This document shows positions 8,635 to 17,793 of a DNA stretch of 64,000 nucleotides, one piece after another. Both the position numbers and the translations under genes were made by a program. The DNA is taken from contig NZ_JAFELM010000035.1 in NCBI RefSeq assembly GCF_016890225.1, positions 28,935-92,934 of the forward strand. Direction: 5' to 3'. Origin of the DNA: Bacillus suaedaesalsae (GTDB lineage: Bacteria > Bacillota > Bacilli > Bacillales > SA4). The notes under the pieces are model-generated. The model worked only from the letters and a program-made list of their open reading frames with translations, had not been told where the DNA came from and ran no database searches. How positions within the stretch are numbered: the stretch's first letter is position 1; each line of letters starts with the position of its first letter.

Positions 8635-10038
8635 TTATTGTCTTACAGGTCCACCCAAACTGCTATTATTCTTTTGCAAGACCTTTAGTCCACTGCCAAT
8701 ATCTGAAGCAAGTATATAGTTACGATCTATGAACACACCCCATACATCCGAATTCTCCGGTTGGTATTGACCAACTTCTTTTGGATTAGATGGATTCGTA
8801 ATATCAACGGCTACTACTCCCCCACCGTAGTAAGATAAATATAGTGTATTACCTTGGACCTTTGGATCATGTACAGTCTTACTGAATGTTACTTGGTTAT
8901 TTTCCTCTTGGGGCACATCTGTTGTTAATTCTGTCTTAAATTCACTTAATAGCTTTGGATTTGATTTATCTTTTATATCAAAGATTCTAGTGTATCCGTA
9001 TGCAACTTCGTATCCCTCTTTGACTGGATCATACACTTCTCTCGTTTCAATTAAAATATTTCCACCTTGAGCAACAGTTGCAGAATGAGCAGAGCCTTGT
9101 TGGTCTGAAGCAAAATCGGTTCTGCCTAAATATTGGGGATTCATAGGATCTTGTATATCGAAAATAACAGTTCCTAAATCCCACATTGATACATAAGCAT
9201 ATTTTCCATCAACCATTGTACTATGGTTGAAGACTGGTCTTGTCTTTTGATCTGGAGATTGCCAGTGATAACCATTAAAATCATCTTCCACCTCTTTTAA
9301 CGTCCGTGGATCAAACTGATAAATTGTAGTTGGATTCGATGGATCTGTTACATCGACAATTTGAAAATCTTTTTCATTTCCATGACTATAATAATCTGCA
9401 TATGGATTTGCTGCTAAAACAACGGTTTTATTACCTTGTGTAGTTAAATACAGTTCGTGTGTTCCTCTTGTACCTTTATAAACTTCCCAGAATCCTAGCT
9501 TTTTGGGTGTATTAGGCTCCGTTACATCATAAAGCAAGAAACCACCCTTACTTGCTGGGTTTGATGAATTCAACTGCTGTACACTCACGACTGCTAAATC
9601 ACCTTTAAAGTGTGGTGTGTTCACTGTTTTCACAATGACTTTTTCTTGCCAAGTACCAGGAATTTCGTTTCCAAACACTGCAACTTCTACTGGGTTAGAA
9701 GGATCTTTTAGATCAAAAACACGGATTCCGCCATTCCCTCCGTTTTTTGTATGTGTACCAATATAAGCAAATCCTTTATGTGCATATACATCTCCGAAGC
9801 TATTTGCCTTTCCATCCGGCCTTACAATCTTCATTTCTGGGGTTGCAACTTCCTTTAAAAACTTAAGATTTTTACTACCTTCAATGGTCATGACATTAAT
9901 TGATTCATAGTTTGTACGTTCCCCTTTTTCAAGATTTACGTCCCCTAATTCGTCATGAGCTGAAGCAAAAGGTATGTTTAGTGAGAACGCAAGCGTACCA
10001 ACCAATGCAGCCTGTACTAACTTATTACTCTTTTTCAT
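8635..10038 (-). CDS. Secreted LVIVD-repeat (beta-propeller) protein
   Basis: 467 residues. A Sec signal peptide spans residues 1-27 (KKSNKLVQ, hydrophobic core, cleavage after PFASA). The mature part contains repeated units of the type IRVFDLKDPSNPVEVAVF, LLYDVTEPNTPKKLG, VIFDIQDPMNPQYLG and VVAVDITNPSNPKEVG, which are LVIVD repeats expected to form a beta-propeller-like surface or extracellular protein. Enzymatic activity is not evident and the ligand is unknown. GGAGGTTGGAGA precedes the ATG. It is monocistronic with a terminator right after the stop. Confidence 0.82.
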   Translation of the reverse strand: MKKSNKLVQAALVGTLAFSLNIPFASAHDELGDVNLEKGERTNYESINVMTIEGSKNLKFLKEVATPEMKIVRPDGKANSFGDVYAHKGFAYIGTHTKNGGNGGIRVFDLKDPSNPVEVAVFGNEIPGTWQEKVIVKTVNTPHFKGDLAVVSVQQLNSSNPASKGGFLLYDVTEPNTPKKLGFWEVYKGTRGTHELYLTTQGNKTVVLAANPYADYYSHGNEKDFQIVDVTDPSNPTTIYQFDPRTLKEVEDDFNGYHWQSPDQKTRPVFNHSTMVDGKYAYVSMWDLGTVIFDIQDPMNPQYLGRTDFASDQQGSAHSATVAQGGNILIETREVYDPVKEGYEVAYGYTRIFDIKDKSNPKLLSEFKTELTTDVPQEENNQVTFSKTVHDPKVQGNTLYLSYYGGGVVAVDITNPSNPKEVGQYQPENSDVWGVFIDRNYILASDIGSGLKVLQKNNSSLGGPVRQ

Positions 10039-10405
10039 TCTCCAACCTCCTATATGTATATTTGGGATTTTTTTCTAATCCCGTGACCATACTATAAAAT
10101 TTAGCGTGATTATGTACAATATTTATATTTAACTATTAAATCGACGCATCTCTACACATTTCATCACTATTCATAATGTTCTATATGTAATATGTACGAG
10201 TTGATAATGATAAAGGGCTATTTTATTTAGCAATGCGAAATAGTTATAAATATTCATTTTTGTTTTAGACAGTACTATTGCGCTTTATGAACCTTTTGAT
10301 ACATTGTTAAACCATTCCACTCCCACTCCTTTATGTGTCATACTTTCACCTTTAACTGAATATCGTGTTAACAGAAGACTGCTTGTACGAGTAGGAGGTG
10401 TCATG
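10039..10405. other. Intergenic region between divergent genes
   Basis: AT-rich, 367 bases. It must hold the promoters of the LVIVD gene (minus) and of the lipoprotein gene (plus), but I could not place either with confidence. TTGATAATGATAAAG at about 10200 resembles half of a Fur box and is not convincing. Confidence 0.4.
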
Positions 10406-10693
10406 ATGAAAAAGAAAGGATTATTGATTGTATTAGTGCTTATTTTCCTGACAGCATGTACATTTATTCAAAAGGATAACTCTAAAGTTCCTGTAGAGGA
10501 TACAGAAACGTTATTAATGAACGATCTTGATACAATTGTGAAGAATGCTCAAGAATTTGCAAATCTTTCGGAATCGACTGAAGTTCAAGAGGTTTTCCAG
10601 AATGAAGTAGATAGAATTTGGAAAGTACAGTTTTCGAACGGAACAATCGTTTTATATGATGAGAATACCGATGAATTTGTTCATGCAGAATAA
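10406..10693 (+). CDS. Small lipoprotein, function unknown
   Basis: 95 residues starting MKKKGLLIVLVLIFLTAC. The lipobox LTAC puts the lipidated Cys at about residue 18. The mature part is short, acidic and ends WKVQFSNGTIVLYDENTDE, a strand-rich pattern without a named domain. AGGAGG at 10393-10398 is 7 bases from the ATG at 10406; an ATG three bases earlier is less well spaced. It is followed after 69 bases by a small zinc-ribbon gene on the same strand. Confidence 0.7.
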   Translation: MKKKGLLIVLVLIFLTACTFIQKDNSKVPVEDTETLLMNDLDTIVKNAQEFANLSESTEVQEVFQNEVDRIWKVQFSNGTIVLYDENTDEFVHAE

Positions 10694-10762
10694 CGCAGAC
10701 AATTCCGTTTTACATAAATCCACTCCTAGTTGGAAATAATTCCTGTAGGAGGTGTATCTTAC

Positions 10763-11011
10763 ATGGCCCAACCATATTTATGCCCAAACTGTAAGACGAA
10801 TCGTTCACGCTTTAATATCATTGAACAAGTGTCAACATCAGTTAAAATGGACCCGCAAACAGGAGAAGTTACACAGCAATATGATAGTGATCAATTAGAT
10901 CCTTTCCATTTACCATATCGCGGTCCAGAACGAAGAATTCAATGTGGTGTTTGCGGATTAGTAGAAGAGGAAAATTCATTTGTCAAAAGAGCACAATACG
11001 GCAAAGGCTAA
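10763..11011 (+). CDS. Small zinc-ribbon-like protein, function unknown
   Basis: 82 residues beginning [18 protein letters not shown]. Two CxxC pairs, CPNC near residue 7 and CGVC near residue 63, suggest one structural zinc. The middle part ([19 protein letters not shown]) is polar and the segment [15 protein letters not shown] precedes the second pair. I recognise it as a conserved Bacillaceae small protein but cannot give a role. The start at 10763 is fixed by TAGGAGGTG at 10747-10755. A strong terminator overlaps the stop. Confidence 0.65.
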   Translation: MAQPYLCPNCKTNRSRFNIIEQVSTSVKMDPQTGEVTQQYDSDQLDPFHLPYRGPERRIQCGVCGLVEEENSFVKRAQYGKG

Positions 11012-11034
11012 GAGAACACTCTTAGTCTTTTTTT
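11008..11034 (+). terminator. Rho-independent terminator
   Basis: Stem CTAAGAG/CTCTTAG with loop AACA, followed by TCTTTTTTT. It starts inside the stop codon of the zinc-ribbon gene. Confidence 0.88.
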
Positions 11035-11152
11035 ATGTAGCCCGGAATATTCTAATTTTTTCTACAAGTTCCGACTTGCTTATGATATAGTGTATTTATA
11101 TATTTAGAAGAAACTGTTAGTTTTAGTTAATTAGAACTTGAGGCGATCTTGA

Positions 11153-12412
11153 ATGAAAGAGACATACATTAACGTAGATTCGAAAACGGCTCAATTAGAG
11201 CAAGAACTTCAAGTATATCGCGAACTTCTTGCTCATTTGCCATTTTCGTTTTCTTATACCGATAATAATCGTGGTCTTAAGATTACGAAAGAACGTGGAA
11301 AACAGCTTCCGATGACAGAACGAACTGTTATCGAGGAGCATGCTTCCCCTACTTTCACGACTGACTTTTCACTTGAAAAGGATGTTGCATTTGATGAGAT
11401 AGAAAAGATCCTATCACCTATTTTTGATACAGTGCCACACCACATCGTGATGATTGACGAAAATGGGCACATCACACTATGCAATGAAAAGGCAGCGACC
11501 GATTTTAATAAAGACCGTGATTCACTAATTGGAAAGCATATTCGAGAGCTACTTAGTATTCCAGACAATTTAATTTTGTTACTGGAAACGTTACATACAG
11601 GACAACCAATTATAAACCGCGAAGTGTTAGATTCAAATTATGGCATTAATAACACTCGGATATTCCGTGATTCCACAGGAAAAATTATACGAGTTCTTGG
11701 GGCTTTTCAGTTCTTAAACAAAGTTAAGGATTCAGAGAAGCAAGCAGTAGCAGGCAGGATTGCAGCAGGTATTGCTCACGAAATACGCAATCCATTAACA
11801 ACCGTTCGCGGCTATTTGCAATTTTTAAGTGATAAATTTAGTCCGGATATTTCTAGTCTTGTATCTTCCTTATTAATACCGGAGCTTGATCGTGCAAATA
11901 AAATTATTACTGACTTTCTTGCACTTGCAAAGCCATCTGACACTAAATTTGAATTATTCAATGCAAATAACTACATTTGTGAAAACGTCGGTAAGTTTCT
12001 AAAAAGTGAAGCATTTCTTTATGATGTAGACGTAGAATTTGAGTGCGATAAACAAGTTGATGACGTTCTCGTATCAATTAATTCATCTGAGATGCTTCAA
12101 GTTTTTATTAACCTGTTTCGTAATTCATTTGAAGCAAAAGGCACTGACCGGCTACATATTAAACTTGAGACTAGTTTACTTGAAAAACATGTCCAAATCG
12201 CATTTATAGACAACGGAACCGGCATAAGCCCGAAGGCACTGGAGCATTTATTTGATCCATTCTTTACAACAAAAGATGAAGGAACTGGACTTGGCCTCTC
12301 AGTCTCACGTAAAATCGTCGAAAACCATGGAGGCATCTTAACAGTTAGAAGTAGTCATAAAGGAACTACTTTTTATATACAGTTACCTGCCTTACATCAA
12401 TCAAAAATATAA
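11153..12412 (+). CDS. PAS-domain sensor histidine kinase (sporulation-kinase type)
   Basis: 419 residues, soluble. An N-terminal polar region (1-85) is followed by one PAS domain (about 90-195, HIVMIDENGHITLCNEKA), the H-box AHEIRNPLTTVRG with His209, and a HATPase domain ending with DNGTGISPKAL and GTGLGLSVSRKI. No response regulator is adjacent. The H-box closely resembles that of the kinase at 832-2250, and both fit the orphan KinA-E type that phosphorylates Spo0F; inference from family. The ATG follows GAGGCG at a normal distance. Confidence 0.84.
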   Translation: MKETYINVDSKTAQLEQELQVYRELLAHLPFSFSYTDNNRGLKITKERGKQLPMTERTVIEEHASPTFTTDFSLEKDVAFDEIEKILSPIFDTVPHHIVMIDENGHITLCNEKAATDFNKDRDSLIGKHIRELLSIPDNLILLLETLHTGQPIINREVLDSNYGINNTRIFRDSTGKIIRVLGAFQFLNKVKDSEKQAVAGRIAAGIAHEIRNPLTTVRGYLQFLSDKFSPDISSLVSSLLIPELDRANKIITDFLALAKPSDTKFELFNANNYICENVGKFLKSEAFLYDVDVEFECDKQVDDVLVSINSSEMLQVFINLFRNSFEAKGTDRLHIKLETSLLEKHVQIAFIDNGTGISPKALEHLFDPFFTTKDEGTGLGLSVSRKIVENHGGILTVRSSHKGTTFYIQLPALHQSKI

Positions 12413-12439
12413 AACAGGAGCGAATTTGCTCCTGTTTTT
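12411..12439. terminator. Bidirectional terminator
   Basis: Stem AAAACAGGAGC/GCTCCTGTTTT, loop GAATTT. U-tracts occur in both directions, serving the kinase (plus) and msrAB (minus), which converge here. Confidence 0.88.
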
Positions 12440-12442
12440 GCT

Positions 12443-13402
12443 TTAATCAAATAACTTCTGAAACTCCGCGTACCCTTCTTTTTCAAGGTCTTCTTTTGAA
12501 ATAAAGCGAAGCGCTGCAGAGTTAATACAATACCGCAATCCACCGTGTTCCATAGGACCATCTTCAAATACATGACCTAAATGGGAGTCTCCTTCTTTAC
12601 TTCTAATTTCTGTTCGAACCATGTTATATGAAACATCAAGTTCCTCCTTCACCGTTTCTTTTTGTAACGGCTTAGTAAAGCTCGGCCATCCACAGCCTGA
12701 ATCATATTTATCCAGTGAGCTGAATAACGGCTCGCCCGAAACAATGTCAACATAAATACCATCTTCTTTATGATCCCAAAATTCGTTTCTAAACGCCGGT
12801 TCAGTGCCATTTTTTTGAGTCACTTCATATTGAATAGGTGTTAACTTCTTTTTCAATTCAAGATCTTTGTTCGGATTCTTCCACGCTTCTTTTATAAATT
12901 TCTCTCGCCCAGAACCAGTATGATATAACTTATATCGTATTGGATTTTTCTTGTAATAATCTTGATGGTATTCCTCTGCCACATAAAAATCCTGAGCAGG
13001 TAGAATTTTTGTTGCAATCGGTTTAGTAAACCTGCCACTTTCCTGTAATTCATGCTTGGATTTCTCAGCTAGCATATGTTGTTCATCATTATGATAAAAA
13101 ACCGCTGTTTGGTAAGACTGTCCACGATCCCCGAACTGGCCACCTTCATCAGTTGGATCAATTTGCTGCCAAAATAATGATAACAATTTTTCGTATGGAA
13201 ATACGTCTGGATCAAACGTAATTTGGACAGCTTCATAATGTCCAGTTTGGTTTGTGCACACTTCTTCATATGTAGGGTTTTCTTTATGACCTCCTGTGTA
13301 GCCGGAAACGACTTTATGAATACCAGGTTGCTCATCAAAAGGCTTCACCATACACCAAAAACATCCACCAGCGAATGTTGCAAGTTGCAAATTGCTTGTC
13401 AT
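12443..13402 (-). CDS. msrAB: Bifunctional methionine sulfoxide reductase MsrA-MsrB
   Basis: 319-residue fusion. The MsrA domain (about 1-160) has the catalytic GGCFWC motif with Cys14; it reduces methionine-S-sulfoxide. The MsrB domain (about 180-319) has [17 protein letters not shown] and the catalytic cysteine in [11 protein letters not shown] near residue 295; it reduces the R-sulfoxide. The MsrB half lacks the paired CxxC motifs of zinc-binding MsrB, as in other Bacillus forms. Together they repair oxidised methionine in cytosolic proteins. AAGGTGG precedes the ATG. Alone in its transcription unit, with a shared terminator downstream. Confidence 0.93.
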   Translation of the reverse strand: MTSNLQLATFAGGCFWCMVKPFDEQPGIHKVVSGYTGGHKENPTYEEVCTNQTGHYEAVQITFDPDVFPYEKLLSLFWQQIDPTDEGGQFGDRGQSYQTAVFYHNDEQHMLAEKSKHELQESGRFTKPIATKILPAQDFYVAEEYHQDYYKKNPIRYKLYHTGSGREKFIKEAWKNPNKDLELKKKLTPIQYEVTQKNGTEPAFRNEFWDHKEDGIYVDIVSGEPLFSSLDKYDSGCGWPSFTKPLQKETVKEELDVSYNMVRTEIRSKEGDSHLGHVFEDGPMEHGGLRYCINSAALRFISKEDLEKEGYAEFQKLFD

Positions 13403-13484
13403 TTTTATACCACCTTCATGTTTGTTATTATTTGCTTATCATTATAACAATCCAATCGCTTTTTCCATAATAATATGAAATAAA

Positions 13485-13512
13485 AAAAGCGAGAAACTTA
13501 GTTCTCACTTTT
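13485..13512 (-). terminator. Terminator overlapping the stop of the 159-residue gene
   Basis: 11-bp stem (one G-U on the minus strand) CTTTT-rich at the base, followed on the minus strand by TTTTTTT. Confidence 0.75.
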
Positions 13513-13984
13513 CCTGTAAAATGTTCTTTAACATATATTTTGTCATATAGTCAAATTCATCTGCGTTTAATTCGATTACATTAACTATCATGTTAAGATA
13601 CTTACTCGTGATATTCATATACTCAATATCCTCAAACACTCTACATTCCTCTATATACTTTTCCAAAAAGCTCTCAAGAACAATCACTTCTTCATACGTA
13701 AGAGATATATGAATCTCTGATTCCTCAATGTCAGAAATCATGAGTGCTTTTACCTGCAAATCAGATAAAATAACGTACTCCCTTGTAAGTATCTTCATCG
13801 TGCGTTCATTTGTTTCCATTTGTGAAAAATAACCGGCAGAATGAGCGCTATGCATGAGGAATTGTGTCCAAAACGGAATCTCACATGCTGGGACAGGAAG
13901 TTGTATACAAATCTCATTATCTTTTATTTTATTAATTGCCTTTTCTTTTATCTCAAGGGCTTGTGTAAAGTCGATGACTGTCAT
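13505..13984 (-). CDS. Conserved hypothetical protein
   Basis: 159 residues from MTVIDFTQALEIKEKAINK. I do not recognise a domain. It is acidic, rich in Ile and Glu, probably alpha/beta and cytosolic, with no signal or membrane segment. The segment CIQLPVPACEIPFWTQFLMH is the most distinctive part and the C-terminal half is mainly helical. I choose the ATG at 13984 because GGAGGAGAG lies just upstream; the open frame continues to 14062 but without a ribosome site. Confidence 0.55.
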   Translation of the reverse strand: MTVIDFTQALEIKEKAINKIKDNEICIQLPVPACEIPFWTQFLMHSAHSAGYFSQMETNERTMKILTREYVILSDLQVKALMISDIEESEIHISLTYEEVIVLESFLEKYIEECRVFEDIEYMNITSKYLNMIVNVIELNADEFDYMTKYMLKNILQEK

Positions 13985-14062
13985 GTGTCTCTCCTCCATA
14001 GCAATAACAACTACAATCGTAGCACGATTTAGGGCACGGAGATAGAGGAACAATATTGCCAA

Positions 14063-15133
14063 TTATGAACTTCTTTTCAAACGAATTCGATCTCTTTTAA
14101 AAATCCATAAAAGTAAAGGAGGTACAACTAGTAGCACAAAAAACACTCGAAACATTTGAAATCCTGTTACGATTGACATATCTGCACCGATTGCTACAGC
14201 TGTAAGTCCCATTTCAGCAATTCCGCCTGGAGCTGAACTTAAGAAGGATGTACCAAGTGATACCGGGTATAGCCACACTAAAAAAAATGCAATACTAACA
14301 GTTGAAACAAGCAAGGCAACACTCGAAACAATTGCCCCTACTCCAAATCGCTTCCAATTTTTCAACTTGTTAGGATCTACCATGATTCCAACATGAATCC
14401 CTAAGAACAATTGAGAGACAACAATGATCCAATTCGGAAGTTGGAATGGAGTAAATCCTGATATAACAAAAATTGCACTTCCTAACAATGGCCCGAGCAA
14501 ATACGGAGTTGGAAACCTAAACCTTACCGCTAACCAAGTAGAAATAATGGTGACTACCACAAATAACAGAATCTCAATGTTATTGGCCTCTACAATTTGA
14601 CCTAGTTCAAAAGTAGTCGAGCTACCAATATGAGAAAACCAATCAATTCTTACGATAGCTGGTACTAAATAAATCACAGACAATAACCGTATGAGCTGAA
14701 ATAACGTGACGCTTGTTACATCTACATCCTCAATCTCCTCACCAAGGATAACCATTTGTGAAAAACCACCTGGCATCATACCAATTATCGCAGTTTTAAA
14801 ACTAATCCCCGTGAATCTCGCTAAGAAGATTGAGATAAAGATTGAAAAACCAATCAAAAGTAGTGTGCTCATTAACATCGCAGGAAGCATTTTTGTCATT
14901 TGGATTAACGTATCGTATGTAAATGAAATCCCAAGCATATAGCCGATAATAACCAAGCTACCGTTCCTCATTGAAGGATGAATCTGAGCTTCCTTCTTCA
15001 ATACAAGTTTCCATATCACAATCGCAAAAAGAGAACCTAGTAACCATGCTAACGGTAAATGTAAAAGTGTAAACACCATACCGCCAATAAGTCCGACAAA
15101 TACAGATGTAGCTATTTTGGAAAAACTATTCAA
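14063..15133 (-). CDS. AbrB-type (AmoA-superfamily) membrane protein, putative transporter
   Basis: 356 residues with about ten hydrophobic segments arranged as two repeated halves. Each half carries a glycine-rich motif: MMPGGFSQMVILGEE (about 140-155) and SSAPGGIAEMGLTAVA (about 300-315). This PGG-containing duplicated layout is typical of the AbrB/AmoA membrane family, often misnamed ammonia monooxygenase; transport is probable but the substrate is unknown. The start is a TTG at 15133 with weak ribosome site, two codons after an in-frame stop, so it is the earliest possible start. Confidence 0.75.
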   Translation of the reverse strand: MNSFSKIATSVFVGLIGGMVFTLLHLPLAWLLGSLFAIVIWKLVLKKEAQIHPSMRNGSLVIIGYMLGISFTYDTLIQMTKMLPAMLMSTLLLIGFSIFISIFLARFTGISFKTAIIGMMPGGFSQMVILGEEIEDVDVTSVTLFQLIRLLSVIYLVPAIVRIDWFSHIGSSTTFELGQIVEANNIEILLFVVVTIISTWLAVRFRFPTPYLLGPLLGSAIFVISGFTPFQLPNWIIVVSQLFLGIHVGIMVDPNKLKNWKRFGVGAIVSSVALLVSTVSIAFFLVWLYPVSLGTSFLSSAPGGIAEMGLTAVAIGADMSIVTGFQMFRVFFVLLVVPPLLLWIFKRDRIRLKRSS

Positions 15134-15199
15134 CTTTCATCACGCTTTCTTTTGTTAGTACTCTACTAGTTTATCATACTTTTATTATGAATATGGAAA

Positions 15200-15229
15200 C
15201 GCCTGGGTATATGCCCCAAGCGTTAGTTT
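15200..15229 (-). terminator. Likely terminator after the manganese catalase gene
   Basis: GC-containing inverted repeat AACGCCTGGG/CCCCAAGCGTT (one mismatch) in the 122-base gap; the U-tract is poor, so the assignment is tentative. Confidence 0.45.
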
Positions 15230-15255
15230 TTGCAAAATTCACCACAATAAAAACC

Positions 15256-16086
15256 TTATTTCATCATTGGCGGTGTATTAAAAATATAAGGCGGTGCAGG
15301 CATCAACTTCGGCTTTGATGCATATGGAACTGGTTGCGATACATATTTAAATGTTCCACGTCCATCAGGAGCTGGACCTTGTGCCCATCTGCCTTTGCTG
15401 CTCTCTTCACCTCGTGAAAAATTATATAAATCATACGATACAGCTTGCTTTTCCAGCTCACGTGGGAAGGTAGTCGGAACGACAACATCTCCTTCAGCTG
15501 CTTCCAATTCTGCAATTGCTGCAATCCATTGATTTTGATGAGCTGTATCACGAGCTAGTAAGAATGCAAGCATATCTCTTACACTAGGATCATCTGTCAT
15601 ATTATACAAACGCGCAACTTGCAGTCTTCCTTGTGATTCAGCATTTAAATTCGCTCTAAAATCTGCAATTAAGTTACCGCTCCCGATGATGTAATCAGCC
15701 GTCCATCTATTTCCAACAGAATCAGCTGGCATTGCCCCTAGACCACTTACAATCGCATGTTGTGGATTCATACCACCCATAATTGCAGCTAATGCCGGAT
15801 TACTGGCATACGCTGCTTCTTGGTCTCCAATAGGAGCATTATCTAATAAACGTGAGATCATTGTTGCAAGCATTTCAACGTGTGCGATTTCTTCTGTACC
15901 GATATCTAATAATAAATCACGATACTTCTCCTCAGCACGACAGTTAAATCCTTGAAATAAGTATTGCATCATAACCGAAATTTCACCAAATTGGCCACCT
16001 AGTACTTCTTGAAGTTTTTTCGCATATATCGGATCTGGCTTTGAAGGCTTTGCCTGATATTGAAGCTCTTTTATGTGATAAAACAC
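15256..16086 (-). CDS. Manganese catalase (YdbD/CotJC family)
   Basis: 276 residues of the ferritin-like manganese catalase family. Metal-ligand candidates are Glu35 in GQFGEISVMMQY and Glu66/His69 in TEEIAHVEM, with the second Glu/His pair further on (ESQGRLQVARLYN and DTAHQNQW). It decomposes hydrogen peroxide with a dimanganese centre; relatives are cytosolic or spore-coat proteins (CotJC), and the sequence does not decide. The start is GTG at 16086, preceded by GGGAGG at good spacing. Monocistronic. Confidence 0.87.
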   Translation of the reverse strand: MFYHIKELQYQAKPSKPDPIYAKKLQEVLGGQFGEISVMMQYLFQGFNCRAEEKYRDLLLDIGTEEIAHVEMLATMISRLLDNAPIGDQEAAYASNPALAAIMGGMNPQHAIVSGLGAMPADSVGNRWTADYIIGSGNLIADFRANLNAESQGRLQVARLYNMTDDPSVRDMLAFLLARDTAHQNQWIAAIAELEAAEGDVVVPTTFPRELEKQAVSYDLYNFSRGEESSKGRWAQGPAPDGRGTFKYVSQPVPYASKPKLMPAPPYIFNTPPMMK

Positions 16087-16178
16087 ATGTATTCCTCCCT
16101 TATTTCATAACATCTCTATTGTTATATTAAAATAATGGAAACTTGGTGCATGTATAGGCAAATGTTTATAAAATTTAA

Positions 16179-16448
16179 TTACTTCATTTTCTTAAACTTC
16201 CCTTCAACCGTTACTTTATCTGTGTGACACGAGTCAAACTCCCCAATCTCATCTGTCAATTGTTCAATAGTTGGTAAGTCATCATAGCTTTCAATAATTT
16301 CATGATTTAATAAGCTTACTAAATGGTATGGATATTTCTCTTCCTCATATGGGGAATAAATAATGGTAAATATCCCCCCTCCACGTGTAAATAAAAATTG
16401 CATATGAGTTTTTAGTTTTTCTTCTTTATCATTTATTAAAAATACCAT
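16179..16448 (-). CDS. Small conserved hypothetical protein
   Basis: 89 residues from MVFLINDKEEKLKTH. No recognised domain. Pattern of short strands and acidic helices (TIEQLTDEIGEFDSCH), cytosolic, no signal peptide. I start at 16448 because GAGGTGA is just upstream. It lies alone between the catalase and a phosphotransferase. Confidence 0.5.
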   Translation of the reverse strand: MVFLINDKEEKLKTHMQFLFTRGGGIFTIIYSPYEEEKYPYHLVSLLNHEIIESYDDLPTIEQLTDEIGEFDSCHTDKVTVEGKFKKMK

Positions 16449-16509
16449 CGTAATCACCTCTATCACAGAATCTATTAAAACAATATTCTGGTAGAGTTTG
16501 AAATAGAAC

Positions 16510-17421
16510 TTAGTTACTCAATAATTCATGAAATAGTAGTGCTAGATTTAACGTTTGATCAAATGATTCTTGAGATTGACCGTCTTCTATAAGCCACCAT
16601 GCTGATAAAATGGAAAGTGAATAACCCCACAGTAATATTCTTTCTTTATTTAAATCTAATAAATCGCTAAATTGATTGACTCGTTTTTCTAGTACTTCTC
16701 TTGGGGAATCATGTGTCCATAAATAATTCCGAAGAAAAGGGATGATATCAACTTCTCTCTCTCCTATAACCCCTTTTGGGTCTATAATTTTCCAGCCTTT
16801 ATCTGATGACAAAATATTATCTTGATGCAAGTCTCCATGTAATAATACTGGAAGTTTCATCGTGTGGAATAAATAACGAAATCTCTCTTCTGCTAAATCT
16901 ACTAATTTTTGATCGAAAGGTCCTGTTTTACCATTGAATTTCTCTCTTATTCTGTTTAATCCTTGTGTCCAATCTACAATTGATGGAAATGAATGCCCTA
17001 CTTTCGGTTCTTGCCAAATGGACTCCATTAATTTAGCCGTAACCTCTACCGCTAAAGTATCATCCATTATATGGCTTAACGGTACTCCCGGTTGCAAGTG
17101 TTCCATTATTAAAAACCCGTCTTCATGATCGTATTCTAATAGGGTTACAATTTGTCCGTTCTGGTAGTGAGTTAACCAGTTCGCCTCCCTTTCTAACTCT
17201 TTGTTCGGCACGGACATTTTCACTACTACTCTTTTTCCTTCTACATTGACTGCAGGTACCACAAAATTATACGACAACTTAAAAGGAGATGATGCCGTGA
17301 ACGTAATTGCATATTTCTTTTCAATACGTTTCAATAACTGCGGTAACTCTTGTAGCCATTGTTTTCCTTTTTCATGATGAATAGCTATTAAAGTTGTTTT
17401 TAATTTTTCTGGTATGACCAT
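16510..17421 (-). CDS. Aminoglycoside/streptomycin 6-kinase-like phosphotransferase
   Basis: 303 residues with a protein-kinase-like fold. It has a nucleotide-binding lobe (VVVKMSVPNKELEREANW), the hinge FLIMEHLQPG, the catalytic loop LLHGDLHQDNIL and the metal site IIDPKGVIGERE. This pattern fits the APH(6)/hydroxyurea kinase family. A true antibiotic substrate is not implied: many Bacillus members are metabolic kinases of unknown substrate. TAGGAG precedes the ATG. It is followed on the minus strand by other single genes. Confidence 0.77.
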   Translation of the reverse strand: MVIPEKLKTTLIAIHHEKGKQWLQELPQLLKRIEKKYAITFTASSPFKLSYNFVVPAVNVEGKRVVVKMSVPNKELEREANWLTHYQNGQIVTLLEYDHEDGFLIMEHLQPGVPLSHIMDDTLAVEVTAKLMESIWQEPKVGHSFPSIVDWTQGLNRIREKFNGKTGPFDQKLVDLAEERFRYLFHTMKLPVLLHGDLHQDNILSSDKGWKIIDPKGVIGEREVDIIPFLRNYLWTHDSPREVLEKRVNQFSDLLDLNKERILLWGYSLSILSAWWLIEDGQSQESFDQTLNLALLFHELLSN

Positions 17422-17446
17422 TTTTTTCTCCTATAAAAAAATAATA

Positions 17447-17466
17447 GAAGCGGAGACCTCCGCTTC
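17447..17466 (-). terminator. Terminator of the RFK-like gene
   Basis: 8-bp stem GAAGCGGA/TCCGCTTC with tetraloop, directly after the stop codon; ATTATTTTTTT follows on the minus strand. Confidence 0.9.
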
Positions 17467-17781
17467 TTACATCACGACATTTTCTAAAACAGGAATGACG
17501 ATTTCTACTTCTTCACCATCATGATTCGTTAATTCTACACCATCACAGGAAGGACTAATTTGAGCAACTCCAACTTCATTAATGGCCATTATGATTCCTT
17601 CCGCACCATTGATATAACAAGCAATTGGCTCCTGACAGCTGAATGGTTCCTCTAGATATACTTGTATTGTTTTAGGAAAGAGCTTCATCCCCGTTTTATA
17701 GGAATAATAGCTTTCAAGACTTTCCATCCATTGAGCAAATTCTCCTATTCCACTAATGATCTTGCCTTTTAGTACCTTCAT
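17467..17781 (-). CDS. Small protein resembling the CTP-dependent riboflavin kinase fold
   Basis: 104 residues. The start KGKIISGIGEFAQWM, the central LFPKTIQVYLEEP and the end GVELTNHDGEEVEIVIP line up by eye with the G-x-V-x-SG-x-GE, PYxGTLN and LxDGDxIxI motifs of archaeal CTP-dependent riboflavin kinase (a cradle-loop barrel). The key glycine of the GTLN motif is replaced by Lys, so activity is doubtful. Role unknown. AAAGGAGG precedes the ATG. Fold call is inference; the gene itself is secure. Confidence 0.6.
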   Translation of the reverse strand: MKVLKGKIISGIGEFAQWMESLESYYSYKTGMKLFPKTIQVYLEEPFSCQEPIACYINGAEGIIMAINEVGVAQISPSCDGVELTNHDGEEVEIVIPVLENVVM

Positions 17782-17793
17782 GTTCTTCCTCCT

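Noticed and set aside
10190..10215. Fur box TTGATAATGATAAAG
   Set aside because: Only half of the dyad is present, spacing to both genes is poor, and AT-rich DNA gives such matches by chance.
13069..13338. 89-codon minus-strand frame inside msrAB
   Set aside because: Alternative frame of the MsrA domain; no ribosome site.
16510..17421. Antibiotic resistance gene call for the phosphotransferase
   Set aside because: Family is broad and the kinase motifs alone do not show an antibiotic substrate; named only as phosphotransferase.
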